From Alphaproteobacteria bacterium (GTDB lineage Bacteria; Myxococcota_A; UBA796; GCA-2862545), in the NCBI GenBank assembly GCA_020632955.1, contig JACKEO010000006.1, forward strand, positions 165,109 through 229,108: a stretch of 64,000 nt of DNA, written 5' to 3'. Both the position numbers and the translations under genes were made by a program. Below the pieces are notes generated by a model, which was given only the letters and a program-made list of their open reading frames with translations, ran no database searches and had not been told where the DNA came from. Of this stretch, positions 23,806 through 35,379 are shown piece after piece. Numbering within the stretch: position 1 is the stretch's first letter; the number at the start of each line of letters is the position of its first letter.

Positions 23806-25257
23806 ATGGACGTCCGCTTCTCCTCCGCCTCGCCCGCCGAGGCGGCCGTCGACCTGCTGGTGATCGGGGCGCAGGGCGACCTCGCCACGGCACTCGCCCC
23901 GCTGGGCGACTACGGCAAGCGGCTCGCGGCCCACCTCGCCGACCGCAGCTTCGACACCAGCAACGGCGGCGCGGTCGTGGTGCCCTCCCTCGGGGGCGTG
24001 GCCGCCGCGCAGGTGGCGGTGCTCGGCCTCGGCGACGGCAGCCGCGCCGCGCTGGCCAAGGCCGCCGGCAAGGCCGGCCAGCTCGCCCGCGACCAGAAGG
24101 CCACCACGGTGGCGCTCTCGCTGGGCGCGCTCGACGCCGCCGGCGTGCGCGACGTGCTCGAGTACGTCCGCGTCGGGAACTACTTCTACGAGCGCTACCT
24201 GCCCGAGAAGCAGCGCCGGCCCGGCATCGCCACCCTCACGGTGCTCGGCGCCGACGAGGCCGCGGGCTCCGTGCAGGAGGCCGCCGTGCGCGCCCGCTAC
24301 CAGGCGTGGGCCCGCGATCTGGTGAACGCGCCGGCCGACGTGATCTACCCGGAGTCGCTGGCCAAGGAGGCCTCCGACACCCTGGGCGGCCTGAAGCACG
24401 TCGACCTCGAGGTGTGGGACCTGGCGCGCTGCATCCAGGAGGGCCTCGCCGGCATCGAGGCGGTGGGTCGCGGCTCGGCCCGTCCCGGCGTGCTCATCCA
24501 CGGCACCTACCGCCCCCCGAACGCCACGGAGCACATCGCGCTCGTGGGCAAGGGCGTCACCTTCGACTCGGGCGGCCTGTCGCTCAAGCCCTCCGACGCG
24601 ATGATGACCATGCGCTGCGACATGGGCGGCGCGGCCACGGCGCTCGCGGCCTTCGGCGCCATCGCCGAGCTCGGCCTGCCCATCGCGGTCGACGTCTTCG
24701 TCCCCTCCGTCGAGAACATGAACAGCGGCTCCAGCTACAAGCTGGGCGACGTGATCACCTACCGGAACGGCGTCACGGTGGAGGTGCACAACACCGACGC
24801 CGAGGGTCGCCTCATCCTGGCCGACGCCCTGTGCCTGGCGTCGGAGGTGAAGGGCATCAGCCGCATCGTCGACATGGCCACGCTCACGGGCGCCATCCTC
24901 GTGAGCCTCGGGCCCGACTACACCGGCCTGTTCACCACCGACGACGGCCTCGCCGGCGAGCTGGGCGCGGCCTTCGAGGCCAGCAGCGAGAAGGCCTGGC
25001 GCATGCCGCTCGACCCCGCCTACAACCGCCTGCTCAAGGGCACGTGGGGCCAGATCAAGAACGTGGGCGGCCGCAACGCGGGCTCCATCACCGCGGGCCT
25101 CTTCCTCAAGCACTTCGTCAGCGACAGCAAGCGCTGGGCCCACCTCGACATCGCGGGCACGGCCTTCGCCGACCACGCCGTGGAGCCCTACACCAAGGGC
25201 GGCACCGGCCAGGTGGTGCGCACCCTGGTCACCTGGGCCGCCAGCCTGGGCGGCTGA
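23806..25257 (+). CDS. pepA: Leucyl aminopeptidase (M17)
   Basis: A 483-residue M17 aminopeptidase that trims N-terminal residues, chiefly Leu, from peptides in the cytoplasm. It uses two metal ions in a hexamer. The metal and catalytic motifs are intact: VGKGVTFDSGGLSLKPS with the metal-binding Lys and Asp (about residues 247-263), RCDMGGAA, and the family signature NTDAEGRLILADAL (about 329-342). ATG 23806 fits the usual family length. It is the second gene on this strand after the pseudokinase (95-base gap) and ends 6 bases from the convergent kinase gene. PepA relatives can also bind DNA; nothing here decides that. Confidence 0.94.
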   Translation: MDVRFSSASPAEAAVDLLVIGAQGDLATALAPLGDYGKRLAAHLADRSFDTSNGGAVVVPSLGGVAAAQVAVLGLGDGSRAALAKAAGKAGQLARDQKATTVALSLGALDAAGVRDVLEYVRVGNYFYERYLPEKQRRPGIATLTVLGADEAAGSVQEAAVRARYQAWARDLVNAPADVIYPESLAKEASDTLGGLKHVDLEVWDLARCIQEGLAGIEAVGRGSARPGVLIHGTYRPPNATEHIALVGKGVTFDSGGLSLKPSDAMMTMRCDMGGAATALAAFGAIAELGLPIAVDVFVPSVENMNSGSSYKLGDVITYRNGVTVEVHNTDAEGRLILADALCLASEVKGISRIVDMATLTGAILVSLGPDYTGLFTTDDGLAGELGAAFEASSEKAWRMPLDPAYNRLLKGTWGQIKNVGGRNAGSITAGLFLKHFVSDSKRWAHLDIAGTAFADHAVEPYTKGGTGQVVRTLVTWAASLGG

Positions 25258-25263
25258 CCGCGG

Positions 25264-26913
25264 TCAGTCGCGGTCGCAGCGCCGCTGGATGGGCTCGCAG
25301 GTGAGCTCCACCTGCTCGCCCTCGTCGAGGCGGAAGCCCGCCATCCACGCGTAGCTGCGCTCGCCGCCGAAGCGCGCGCGCACCTCGACGTAGCCCGGCG
25401 AGGCGCGCACGTAGCCGTGCACCGGCAGGCGCTGGGGACGCTGGCCCTCCCGGAAGATGGCCACGTCGTGGTCGGTGCGCAGCAGCAGCGTGCCCACCTC
25501 GTCGACCCCGTCGTCGGGGTCGGCGCCCCACACCCAGGCGGCCCCTCCCGCCCCGATGGACGGCTGCGTCGGGGTGGGGTCGCCGCCCGTGTCGTCGGCG
25601 TCGGCCGCCACGCCCACGGGACGCAGGCCTCCGTCGCCCCCGGTGCCCGCGTCCTGACGTCCCAGGAGGCCGTCGAGCAGCTGCGGGTAGGCGAAGACCA
25701 TCGTGGCGAGGGCCAGGGCCGTGCCCATGCCCAGGAAGCCCGCCAGGGGCAGCCAGATGCCGAAGGTGGGGCGGGGCTCCTCCCGCTCCAGCGGCGGGAG
25801 GCGCACCTCGGTGCCGGGCGACGGCATCACCAGCGCCCGTGACATCTGCACGGTGCTGCCGCCCTCGGCGAGCACCGACGCCACCCCGTCGGGCGCCACG
25901 AGGGCCACCGAGCGCCCGCTCTCGTCCAGCGGGAGATCGAAGAGGGTGCGGCCGGTCCAGGTGCCGTCGCTGCGGCGCGCGGGCGGCCAGGTGCGCTGAC
26001 GGGCCCACGACCAGAGCGACTGCCCGTCGAGGTGCTCGGCCACGGCGAGGCAGGTCTCGGCCACCTCGCCGGCGCTGGGGCGCGCGGTGTGGTCGTAGGC
26101 CAGCATGCGGCCCAGGAGGTCGACCACGGCGGGTTCGTGGTGGGTGACCTCGGCGAGCCGCCTCGTGCGCCACTCCGCGAAGCGCCCCTCACGGGCGGCG
26201 AGGCGCCCGATCTCGCGGTGGTCGAGGCCCTGGAAGAACCGCTCGCGCACCAGCGCCTCGTACAGCGTGCAGCCCAGGGCGAAGACGTCGCGGCTGGGCA
26301 GCGCCTCCAGCACCTCGTACGACAGGATCTCGGGCGCCATGTAGGCGGGCGTGCCGAAGGCCATGCGCTGCTGGGTGGAGGTCTCGCGGAAGTCGTCCTC
26401 GGACTTGGCGATGCCGAAGTCCAGCAGCTTCACGGTGCCGTGGGGCGTCACGCGGATGTTCGCGGGCTTCACGTCGCGGTGCACCAGCCCCAGGCGACGG
26501 CCGTCCACCGTGCGCGACTCGAAGGCGGCGTGCAGCGCGTCGGCCACCTGCCCGATCACCTGCACCGCGGCCCGCGGCGGGATGGGCTGCTCGCCGTGCA
26601 CGCAGTCGTCGAGATCGGCGCCCGCCACGTACTCGGTGACCAGGCCGATGCGCGCCTCGAGCACGCACAGGTCCATCACCTGCAGGATGGCCGGGTGGTT
26701 CAGCCCGCCCAGCAGGCGCCCCTCGTCCCGCATGCGGCTCACGGGCTGGCTGCGCGGGTCGACGTCGGCGTTGAGCAGCTTGACCGCCACCTGCTGCTCG
26801 ATGCCGTGCGGCGAGGTCATGCGGGCCAGGTAGACCTCGCCGAAGGTGCCCGCGCCGAGGAGCGGACCCATCACGAAGCGGCTGCGATCCCAGCCCGTGC
26901 TCCCCGTCGGCAA
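25264..26913 (-). CDS. Ser/Thr protein kinase with transmembrane helix
   Basis: A 549-residue eukaryote-like kinase. All catalytic elements are present: glycine loop LLGAGTFGEVYLA (18-30), Lys45 in VAVKLLN, VHRDVKPAN (144-152), LLDFGIAK (163-170) and FGTPAYMAPE (186-195). After the kinase domain (to about 290) comes a basic, proline-containing linker. One membrane helix follows (about 380-402, GIWLPLAGFLGMGTALALATM), and then an outside domain that begins with an acidic stretch and ends in Cys-containing beta strands, similar in size to PEGA domains. It should sense an envelope signal and phosphorylate cytoplasmic targets. It precedes rlmE in the reverse sense (rlmE and engB lie upstream on the same strand). 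Confidence 0.93.
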   Translation of the reverse strand: MPTGSTGWDRSRFVMGPLLGAGTFGEVYLARMTSPHGIEQQVAVKLLNADVDPRSQPVSRMRDEGRLLGGLNHPAILQVMDLCVLEARIGLVTEYVAGADLDDCVHGEQPIPPRAAVQVIGQVADALHAAFESRTVDGRRLGLVHRDVKPANIRVTPHGTVKLLDFGIAKSEDDFRETSTQQRMAFGTPAYMAPEILSYEVLEALPSRDVFALGCTLYEALVRERFFQGLDHREIGRLAAREGRFAEWRTRRLAEVTHHEPAVVDLLGRMLAYDHTARPSAGEVAETCLAVAEHLDGQSLWSWARQRTWPPARRSDGTWTGRTLFDLPLDESGRSVALVAPDGVASVLAEGGSTVQMSRALVMPSPGTEVRLPPLEREEPRPTFGIWLPLAGFLGMGTALALATMVFAYPQLLDGLLGRQDAGTGGDGGLRPVGVAADADDTGGDPTPTQPSIGAGGAAWVWGADPDDGVDEVGTLLLRTDHDVAIFREGQRPQRLPVHGYVRASPGYVEVRARFGGERSYAWMAGFRLDEGEQVELTCEPIQRRCDRD

Positions 26914-26931
26914 GCGGCCTCCCGCCCCTGT

Positions 26932-27564
26932 CTACCCGACCGGAGCGATCGGGGTCGAGGGCCCCTCCCGCTTGTCGAGGCCCAGCAGGAAGAACTCGCG
27001 GCTCTGCTGGCGCACGGCCTCGGGCCGCAGGCGCTTCACGGTGCCGTACACGGCGCGCACCTCGGCCTGCAGCGCGGGCACCTCCTCGCCGTCGAAGACC
27101 TTGCAGAAGAAGACCGAGCCCTGCGCCCCCACGGCGGCCGCGAGGGCCAGCGCGCGGCGCACCAGCTCCACCTGGCGGACGTGGTCGGTGAAGGCCACCC
27201 CCGTGGTGGCGGGCGCCATGTCGGACAGCACGACGTCGGCGGGACCCTCCAGCGCCTCCAGCAGCTCCTCGGACGTCACCTGCAGCACGCTGCGGGCGAT
27301 CCAGGTGCCCGGCAGCTCCGGGGCCTCGAGGTCCACACCCACGAGACGTCCGCCGCGACCGATGCGCTCCAGCGCGTACTGGCTCCACGAGCCCGGGAAG
27401 CAGCCCAGGTCGACCACGCGCTGACCGGGCTTCAGGAAGGAGAAGCGCTTCTGCGCCTCGGTGAGCTTGTAGACGCTGCGCGCCTTGTAGCCCTCGTCCT
27501 TGGCCTGCACCGAGAAGCGGTCGGGCTTGGCGTAGGGGTTCGAGCGGCGGCCCTTGCGTCCCAT
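26932..27564 (-). CDS. rlmE: 23S rRNA 2'-O-methyltransferase RlmE (FtsJ)
   Basis: A 210-residue SAM-dependent enzyme that methylates the 2'-OH of U2552 (E. coli numbering) in 23S rRNA of the 50S subunit. The K-D-K-E tetrad is visible as Lys33 (ARSVYKL), Asp115 (VVLSDMAP), Lys155 (FFCKVF) and Glu190 (SREFFLLG). The SAM motif is VVDLGCFPGSWSQYAL, with Cys where most members have Ala. ATG 27564 shares a base with the stop of engB (TGATG). The next gene downstream on this strand is the membrane kinase. Confidence 0.95.
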   Translation of the reverse strand: MGRKGRRSNPYAKPDRFSVQAKDEGYKARSVYKLTEAQKRFSFLKPGQRVVDLGCFPGSWSQYALERIGRGGRLVGVDLEAPELPGTWIARSVLQVTSEELLEALEGPADVVLSDMAPATTGVAFTDHVRQVELVRRALALAAAVGAQGSVFFCKVFDGEEVPALQAEVRAVYGTVKRLRPEAVRQQSREFFLLGLDKREGPSTPIAPVG

Positions 27565-28154
27565 CAGCCGGGCTCCCGGCAGGCCGCCTCGATGCGCTCC
27601 CACACGGCGTCGCGCCCCTCCCCCGACAGCGACGAGAAGCCGAGCAGCGCCTGGTCGCCCAGCCCCAGCCCCTGGGCCAGCGCGCGCAGCGTGGGCTTGC
27701 GGGCGTGCTTCGAGAGCTTGTCGAGCTTGGTGGCCACCACGAGGAAGGGGATGTCGGCCTCCGCGAGCCCGTCGAGCAGGTCCTTGTCGGCCGGTCGCGC
27801 CGTGTGGCGCGCGTCCACGAGCACCACCACCAGCCGCAGGGCCTCCCGCTCGCCGAGGTAGCGCTCGATCATCGGCTTCCAGGCCTGCTGCACCGCCGCC
27901 GGCACCTTCGCGAAGCCGTAGCCGGGCAGGTCGGCGAAGCAGAGGGCGTCTCCGAGCCGGAAGAGGTTGATGGCCTGGGTGCGCCCCGGCGTGGAGGAGA
28001 CCCGCGCCGCGCTCTTCTTGCCCAGCAGCGTGTTCAACGCGCTGGACTTCCCCACGTTCGACCGCCCCACGAAGGCCACCTCCGGCAGCCCGAGCTCGGG
28101 GAGCTGGCCGGGGAAGCTGCCGACGAAGGTGGTGCGGGGGGCGTGCTGGCGCAT
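27564..28154 (-). CDS. engB: Ribosome biogenesis GTPase EngB (YsxC/YihA)
   Basis: A 196-residue TRAFAC-class GTPase needed for 50S assembly. The G motifs are in order: G1 GRSNVGKSS (30-38), G2/switch I STPGRTQAINLF, G3 DLPGYG (75-80), G4 TKLDK and G5 FSSLSGEG. The downstream neighbour rlmE also works on the large subunit, so the TGATG-coupled pair forms a ribosome-maturation unit. ATG 28154 gives the usual family length. Frames upstream of it are low-complexity and not supported. Confidence 0.95.
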   Translation of the reverse strand: MRQHAPRTTFVGSFPGQLPELGLPEVAFVGRSNVGKSSALNTLLGKKSAARVSSTPGRTQAINLFRLGDALCFADLPGYGFAKVPAAVQQAWKPMIERYLGEREALRLVVVLVDARHTARPADKDLLDGLAEADIPFLVVATKLDKLSKHARKPTLRALAQGLGLGDQALLGFSSLSGEGRDAVWERIEAACREPG

Positions 28155-28255
28155 GGGCGGCGGTGTACCGCCGTGGCGGCGGGGAGGCCACGGCGCGGAG
28201 GCGCGCGCGTTCACGCCGGCGGTGGCGCGAGGACGTCCCCCGTCTCCGCCATCCC

Positions 28256-28834
28256 TCAGAACACCGTGAACCCGAGCCCCAGCGACATCGTGGCGTAGTG
28301 CCTCCCCTGCTCGGGCACCACGGTGTGGAAGCCCGTGAGCCCCAGCGTGAGGCCCACCCGGCGGGAGAACGGCAGGTGCAGGTCGAGGCCGTAGGCCATG
28401 CCCACGCCGAGGATGGCGCGGATGCCGTCGGACTGGTCGTGCAGGCCGCCCGGGCCCACCGCGAGCTTCGCCACGATCTCGGGACGCCAGAGCGGCACCT
28501 TGCACGCGAACAGCCAGCCGCCGATCAGGTCGGGACCGCCCTTGTCGCGCAGGAAGCCCTTGTTCTGCACGAAGGTGTGGAGGAGCGCCAGGGTGACGCC
28601 GTTGCGGCGGAAGGTGCCGCCGATCTCCATCGCGTGGTGCAGGCCCTCGCTGTCCTCGCCGCCGCCCAGGCCGAAGAGGATCTGGAAGTGGAAGCGCCCG
28701 CGCTGCACCTCGTCGACGATCAGCGAGCCCTTGCGCCGGACCTCCGGGACCTCGGGCGTGGGCTCCGCGGGTTCCGGGGGTGCCGGGGCCTCGGCGGCCA
28801 GGGCCAGCGCGCAGCAGAGGAGCGAAGGGAGCAT
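28256..28834 (-). CDS. Predicted outer-membrane beta-barrel protein
   Basis: A 192-residue exported protein. ATG 28834 begins MLPSLLCCALALAAEA, a clear signal peptide, followed by a Pro/Glu-rich linker and then about eight amphipathic strands ending in LGLGFTVF with a C-terminal Phe. The pattern is that of a small 8-stranded barrel. It is divergent from the FadL-like gene, with starts about 155 bases apart, so the two outer-membrane genes may share regulation. No substrate or family name can be given. Confidence 0.7.
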   Translation of the reverse strand: MLPSLLCCALALAAEAPAPPEPAEPTPEVPEVRRKGSLIVDEVQRGRFHFQILFGLGGGEDSEGLHHAMEIGGTFRRNGVTLALLHTFVQNKGFLRDKGGPDLIGGWLFACKVPLWRPEIVAKLAVGPGGLHDQSDGIRAILGVGMAYGLDLHLPFSRRVGLTLGLTGFHTVVPEQGRHYATMSLGLGFTVF

Positions 28835-28989
28835 GGGGACGCCGTGACCCGGCCCGCGCCGACCGGCCACCCCGGCGCGCGAGGGCGCTCCGGACGCAGC
28901 GCGACGAGCGCTGACCGCATCGGACGGGGATGAACCACCCCGCACACGGTACGACGTGCGCTGCACCCGCCGCGCCCCGAGGCCGACCG

Positions 28990-30348
28990 ATGCCCGCCCC
29001 GCTCCTCCTGCTCGCCTGGATCGGCACCGCCGTCGCGGGCAACGCACGGGGCAACCTCTTCGGATCCGAGGCCGCCCTCACCGGCGGCGCGATGGGCGCC
29101 ACCACCCGGGCCGCCGAGGCCACCTGGTACAACCCCGCCGGGCTGGGGGGCAGCGACCGCACCCGCCTCAGCGTGAACCTGTCGGCCTTCGTGCTCCGCA
29201 TCCGACCCTTCGACGCGCTGATCACCACGCAGCTGCTCGACCAGACCCTGCAGACGCCGGCCGACGCGACGCAGCTGGTGGCGATCCCCTCCTCCATCTC
29301 GCTGGTGCGCCGCGTCTCCGACCGCACCGCGCTGGGCATCGGGGTGTACGTCACCTCGGCCGACCGCACGAACGTGATCGCGTCGGCGCGCGACCAGGTG
29401 GCCTCGCCCTGGGCGGGCACGCTCTACACGCGCTCCCTCCAGCTTCTGTCCGAGACGCAGCAGTACCACCTGGGCCTGTCGTTCGGCACCGAGCTGCCCA
29501 GCGAGCGGGTGCGGATCGGCGGCTCGCTGATGGGGGTCTACGACCTCGCCGTGTCCTCGCAGTCCTTCCTCGCCAACCTGCAGGGCACCGAGCAGGGCCA
29601 GGTGCGGCGGGCCACGCTCGACGCGAACGACGCCAGCACCTACAACGCCATCGGCATCCGCTCGGTGGTGTCGGTGCAGTGGGAGTTCGTGCCCTCGTGG
29701 CACGTGGGGCTGGTGGCACGCACGCCGGTGCTCGGCTTCTACCGCTGGGGGAAGTACTCCACCTCGCGCCTCGTCACGCAGGACGTGGAGCCCACGGTGG
29801 AGGCGGCGCAGACCTTCCTCTACGAGGACGGCCGCGTGGACGGCACCCAGGCGGTGCAGGTCGACCCCATGCGGATCGCGCTGTCCTTCGGCGTGGTGCG
29901 TCCCACCTTCTCGATCGGCGTGGAGGGCGAGGTCGCCTTCGGCGTGGTGTCCGACACGTCCGGACAGCCACGACGGGTGCACGGCAACGTGGCGCTGGGC
30001 GGGCGCTTCCGGGCCAGCGAGCGGGTCTGGATCGGCGCCGGCCTGTTCACCGACCTGTCGCCCTTCTCGGAGGTGACCGTGCTGGCGTCCACCCAGGACT
30101 ACTTCGGGGGCAGCCTGGGCACCGAGATCCGCAACCCGATCCGGGCGCGCGGACGGGAGGACGGCGTGGTCTTCTCCACCACCTTCGGGCTGCGCTACGC
30201 CGCCGGCGTCGGCACCTTCGGCGCCACCCTCTTCGACGCCCGGCTGTCGGCCGAGGTGCTCGACCTGGAGTCGGTGCTGCGCGTGCAGCCACACGAGCTC
30301 GTCTTCCACGAGCTGTCGGTGCTGGTGGGCAGCTCCGTCGCCTTCTGA
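28990..30348 (+). CDS. FadL/OmpP1-like outer-membrane transporter
   Basis: A 452-residue outer-membrane protein of the FadL/TodX class, which moves long-chain fatty acids or other hydrophobic compounds across the outer membrane. ATG 28990 gives a signal peptide cut near AVAGNARG. The mature N-terminus contains GAMGATTRAAEATWYNPAGL, the family hallmark in which the Asn-Pro-Ala-Gly segment plugs the barrel. Gly/aromatic strands follow, ending in VGSSVAF. Its presence fits the fatty-acid-related genes of the window (acyl-CoA dehydrogenase, LuxE/LuxC pair), though these are not linked in operons. Confidence 0.83.
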   Translation: MPAPLLLLAWIGTAVAGNARGNLFGSEAALTGGAMGATTRAAEATWYNPAGLGGSDRTRLSVNLSAFVLRIRPFDALITTQLLDQTLQTPADATQLVAIPSSISLVRRVSDRTALGIGVYVTSADRTNVIASARDQVASPWAGTLYTRSLQLLSETQQYHLGLSFGTELPSERVRIGGSLMGVYDLAVSSQSFLANLQGTEQGQVRRATLDANDASTYNAIGIRSVVSVQWEFVPSWHVGLVARTPVLGFYRWGKYSTSRLVTQDVEPTVEAAQTFLYEDGRVDGTQAVQVDPMRIALSFGVVRPTFSIGVEGEVAFGVVSDTSGQPRRVHGNVALGGRFRASERVWIGAGLFTDLSPFSEVTVLASTQDYFGGSLGTEIRNPIRARGREDGVVFSTTFGLRYAAGVGTFGATLFDARLSAEVLDLESVLRVQPHELVFHELSVLVGSSVAF

Positions 30349-30360
30349 GGCCGCCGTGGG

Positions 30361-30543
30361 TCAGACGGCGACGGGCTCCCCTTGCCGCGCACGGCGACGC
30401 AGCTCCTGCTGCAGCGTGTCCTCGTCGATCTCCCGCAGCCAGCACATGCGACGCAGGGTGGTGGCATCGACCTGCCCCAGGTCGATGCCATCCACCACGC
30501 GCCGCGCGTGCCTCACCGCCGAACGGGCCCCAGCTCCCGCCAT
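30361..30543 (-). CDS. Small unknown protein, 60 residues
   Basis: A short gene whose ATG at 30543 is preceded by AGGGGA at good spacing, the main reason to believe it. The product is basic and helical, with HARRVVDGIDLGQVDATTL followed by REIDEDTLQQELRRRARQG. No signal peptide, Cys pair or membrane segment is present. It ends 12 bases from the convergent FadL-like gene. The 248 bases from here to the metallophosphoesterase start hold no supported gene. I do not recognise a family. Confidence 0.5.
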   Translation of the reverse strand: MAGAGARSAVRHARRVVDGIDLGQVDATTLRRMCWLREIDEDTLQQELRRRARQGEPVAV

Positions 30544-30791
30544 GACGTTCCCCTTTGCTGTCGCGCGCTCCCCCCCCGGGGAACGCGCAGCCATCCTAGC
30601 AGGGGTCCGCGACGCCGATCCAGCACCGGCACTCCGGTACCATCCAGACGGTCCAGGAAACCCGTGAAGGGCTGCACGCGTCGCGGTGTCCTGGGAGTGT
30701 CGCTGGCATCCGGTACCGGCGCGGGCGGGCCGGACGTCCGTGGCACGGTCGCGCGCCCCCGCCCGGGAGCCGCCCGGGCTAGGATCCGCCG

Positions 30792-31970
30792 ATGTCCTTC
30801 GCTCCCCCGCCCGCCGAGCTGCGTCCGCTCCGCCAGGTGGTCCGGCTGCCCGCCGATCGCCCCCTGTGGATCGTGTCGGACCTGCACCTGGGGGACGGCA
30901 CGCCGTCCGACGCCTTCTTCGGCAAGGACCGCCACCTGCTGGCCCTGCTCGATCACGTCGACCGCGAGGGCCTCACGCTGGTGATCAACGGCGACGCCGT
31001 CGACATCCAGCAGGCCCTGTCCTTCATGCGCGTGGTGCGCGCCCACGGCGACGTGCTCAAGGCGATGAGCCGGCTGGGTCGCGAGGGGCGGCTGGTCTAC
31101 GTGATCGGCAACCACGACGACGACATCCGCCTCTTCCGCGACCTGCTCTCCTTCCAGGTCTGCGACGAGCTGCACGTGGGCGACGTGCTGCTGGTGCGCC
31201 ACGGCTACGAGTACGACCCCTACATCACCGAGATGCTCGACCAGGGGCAGTGGCACACCTACGTCCACCACCTCGTCGAGCGCCTGCTGGGCACCTGGAT
31301 CCGCATCCCCATCGGCGAGTTCTACACCTGGCCCAACCGCTTCGTGTTCTGGGCCTTCCACAAGGCCGCCACCCTGGCCTGGATCGCCCAGGAGGTGGGC
31401 GAGCGCCTGGGCATCGACACCCCCGTGGCCGACGAGGTCCTCGCCAACTGCAACTTCTGGACGTGGGCCAACCTCGGCGACTCGATGGGCATCTTCCGCC
31501 CCGCGCTCACCGAGGCCACCACGGGGCCCTGGCGCGGCGTGGTGTGCGGCCACAGCCACGTGCCCGGGGTGGTGCACCGCGAGGGCCGCTTCTACGCGAA
31601 CAGCGGCTCGTGGACCTTCGGCTCCTCGCAGTACCTGGTGTGGGACGGCGAGGAGATGACCTGCCACGACTGGCTGTCGGGGCGCAGCTACGGCGACGAG
31701 CTCTACGCCTCGCTCCTCGACGGGTCGGTGTACGAACGCGACGTCTTCCAGTGGTGGCGCGAGAGCTACCTCGGGTGGTTCCGCTTCCGGCAGGGCGAGG
31801 AGCGCCGTGGGCGGCTGCGCCACTGGGAGTCCGTGGCCAGCGACGACGCCCTCGTCCGCCTCCGTCCCACCGCCGAGCCACCCCGCCTGCGCGTGGTGGA
31901 GGGCGGTGCCTCCCCCTCCGAGGCCGACGACCGTCGCGCCTCTGCCGCTCCCCCGCGAGGTCCTGCGTGA
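30792..31970 (+). CDS. Calcineurin-like metallophosphoesterase
   Basis: A 392-residue dinuclear-metal phosphoesterase. All five motifs are visible: DLHLGDG (Asp and His ligands), NGDAVD, GNHDDD, a middle His in RHGYEYDP, and CGHSHVPG. The order and the DLHLGD start resemble LpxH and the UDP-2,3-diacylglucosamine hydrolase-like group, but the protein is longer than LpxH (about 240). It has an insertion rich in Trp and Phe around residues 160-230 that may bind membrane. The C-terminal 40 residues are low complexity. The stop overlaps the GTG start of mtnA (GTGA). Lipid A or nucleotide-sugar pyrophosphate substrates are possible, not shown. Confidence 0.85.
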   Translation: MSFAPPPAELRPLRQVVRLPADRPLWIVSDLHLGDGTPSDAFFGKDRHLLALLDHVDREGLTLVINGDAVDIQQALSFMRVVRAHGDVLKAMSRLGREGRLVYVIGNHDDDIRLFRDLLSFQVCDELHVGDVLLVRHGYEYDPYITEMLDQGQWHTYVHHLVERLLGTWIRIPIGEFYTWPNRFVFWAFHKAATLAWIAQEVGERLGIDTPVADEVLANCNFWTWANLGDSMGIFRPALTEATTGPWRGVVCGHSHVPGVVHREGRFYANSGSWTFGSSQYLVWDGEEMTCHDWLSGRSYGDELYASLLDGSVYERDVFQWWRESYLGWFRFRQGEERRGRLRHWESVASDDALVRLRPTAEPPRLRVVEGGASPSEADDRRASAAPPRGPA

Positions 31971-33031
31971 AGATCGACGGCGTCTCCTACCGCACCGTGT
32001 GGCTCTCGGAGGGCCGCGTCCACCTCCTCGACCAGAACCGGCTGCCCTACGCCGTGGAGGTGATGCAGTGCGGCACGCCCGCCGAGGTGGCCCACGCCAT
32101 CTCCACCATGGTGGTGCGCGGCGCCGGCGCCATCGGGGCCACGGGGGCCTACGGCGTGGCCGTGGCGGCCCTGCAGGCCCCCGAGGCCACCTTCCACGCG
32201 CAGCTCGCCCACGACGCGGAGCTGCTCGCCCGCACCCGCCCCACCGCGCAGAACCTCTTCTACGGCATCCAGCGGGTGCTCGACGCCGTGGAGGCCTGCG
32301 GCGACGACCTGCGGGCGGCACGCGAGGCCGCGGTGGCCGCCGCCCAGGCCGTGGCCGACGAGGACGCCGACGCCTGCGAGGCCATCGGCCGGCACGGCGA
32401 GGGCCTCCTCGAGGACGGGATGGGCGTGGCCACCCACTGCAACGCCGGCTGGCTGGCCTTCGTGGACTGGGGGAGCGCGCTGTCGCCCATCTACGCCGCC
32501 CACCGCGGGGGCAAGCGGCTGCACGTCTGGGCCGACGAGACGCGTCCCCGGGGCCAGGGTGCCCGGCTCACGGCCTTCGAGCTCGGGCAGGAGGGCGTGC
32601 CCCACGCGGTGATCGCCGACGGCAGCCTCGGCGCGTGGATGCGTCGGGGCGAGATCCAGGCGATGATCGTGGGCTCCGACCGCATCGCGGCGAACGGCGA
32701 CGTGGCGAACAAGATCGGCACCTACATGGCCGCCCTGGCCGCGCGCGCGAGCGGCATCCCCTTCTACGTGGCCGCCCCCACCACCACGATCGACCCCGAC
32801 TGCCCCAGCGGCGAGCACATCCCCATCGAGGAGCGCAGCGGCGAGGAGCTGTCGCACACCTGGGGCTGGAGCGACGAGGGCCGCTTCGTGCGGGTGCGCA
32901 CCACGCCCGAGGGCACCCGCTGCCGCAACCTCGCCTTCGACGTCACCCCCGCGGGCCTCATCGCCGGCATCGTCACCGAGCGCGGCGTCGTCGCGCCGCG
33001 AGAGGTGGGGAGCCTGCGGTCGGGCGGTTAG
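31967..33031 (+). CDS. mtnA: Methylthioribose-1-phosphate isomerase MtnA
   Basis: A 354-residue enzyme that converts 5-methylthioribose-1-phosphate to the ribulose form in the methionine salvage pathway. It belongs to the eIF2B-alpha fold. The residues that separate MtnA from eIF2B are present: Cys158 in VATHCNAGWLA and Asp238 in IVGSDRIAANGDVANKIG. It also has VVRGAGAIGATGAYG near the N-terminus and ADETRPRGQGARLT in the middle. It starts at GTG 31967 within the stop of the phosphoesterase gene. No other mtn gene is in view. Confidence 0.93.
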   Translation: MKIDGVSYRTVWLSEGRVHLLDQNRLPYAVEVMQCGTPAEVAHAISTMVVRGAGAIGATGAYGVAVAALQAPEATFHAQLAHDAELLARTRPTAQNLFYGIQRVLDAVEACGDDLRAAREAAVAAAQAVADEDADACEAIGRHGEGLLEDGMGVATHCNAGWLAFVDWGSALSPIYAAHRGGKRLHVWADETRPRGQGARLTAFELGQEGVPHAVIADGSLGAWMRRGEIQAMIVGSDRIAANGDVANKIGTYMAALAARASGIPFYVAAPTTTIDPDCPSGEHIPIEERSGEELSHTWGWSDEGRFVRVRTTPEGTRCRNLAFDVTPAGLIAGIVTERGVVAPREVGSLRSGG

Positions 33032-33058
33032 TCCCGCCTGTTCCCCGTCCGCGACCCG

Positions 33059-35365
<2,307 letters not shown>

Positions 35366-35379
35366 GTGGCGGACGGGCA

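Noticed and set aside
30352..30370. CGCCGT/ACGGCG hairpin between convergent genes as a terminator
   Set aside because: Only six base pairs, no T tract on either strand, and it overlaps the stop of the small gene.
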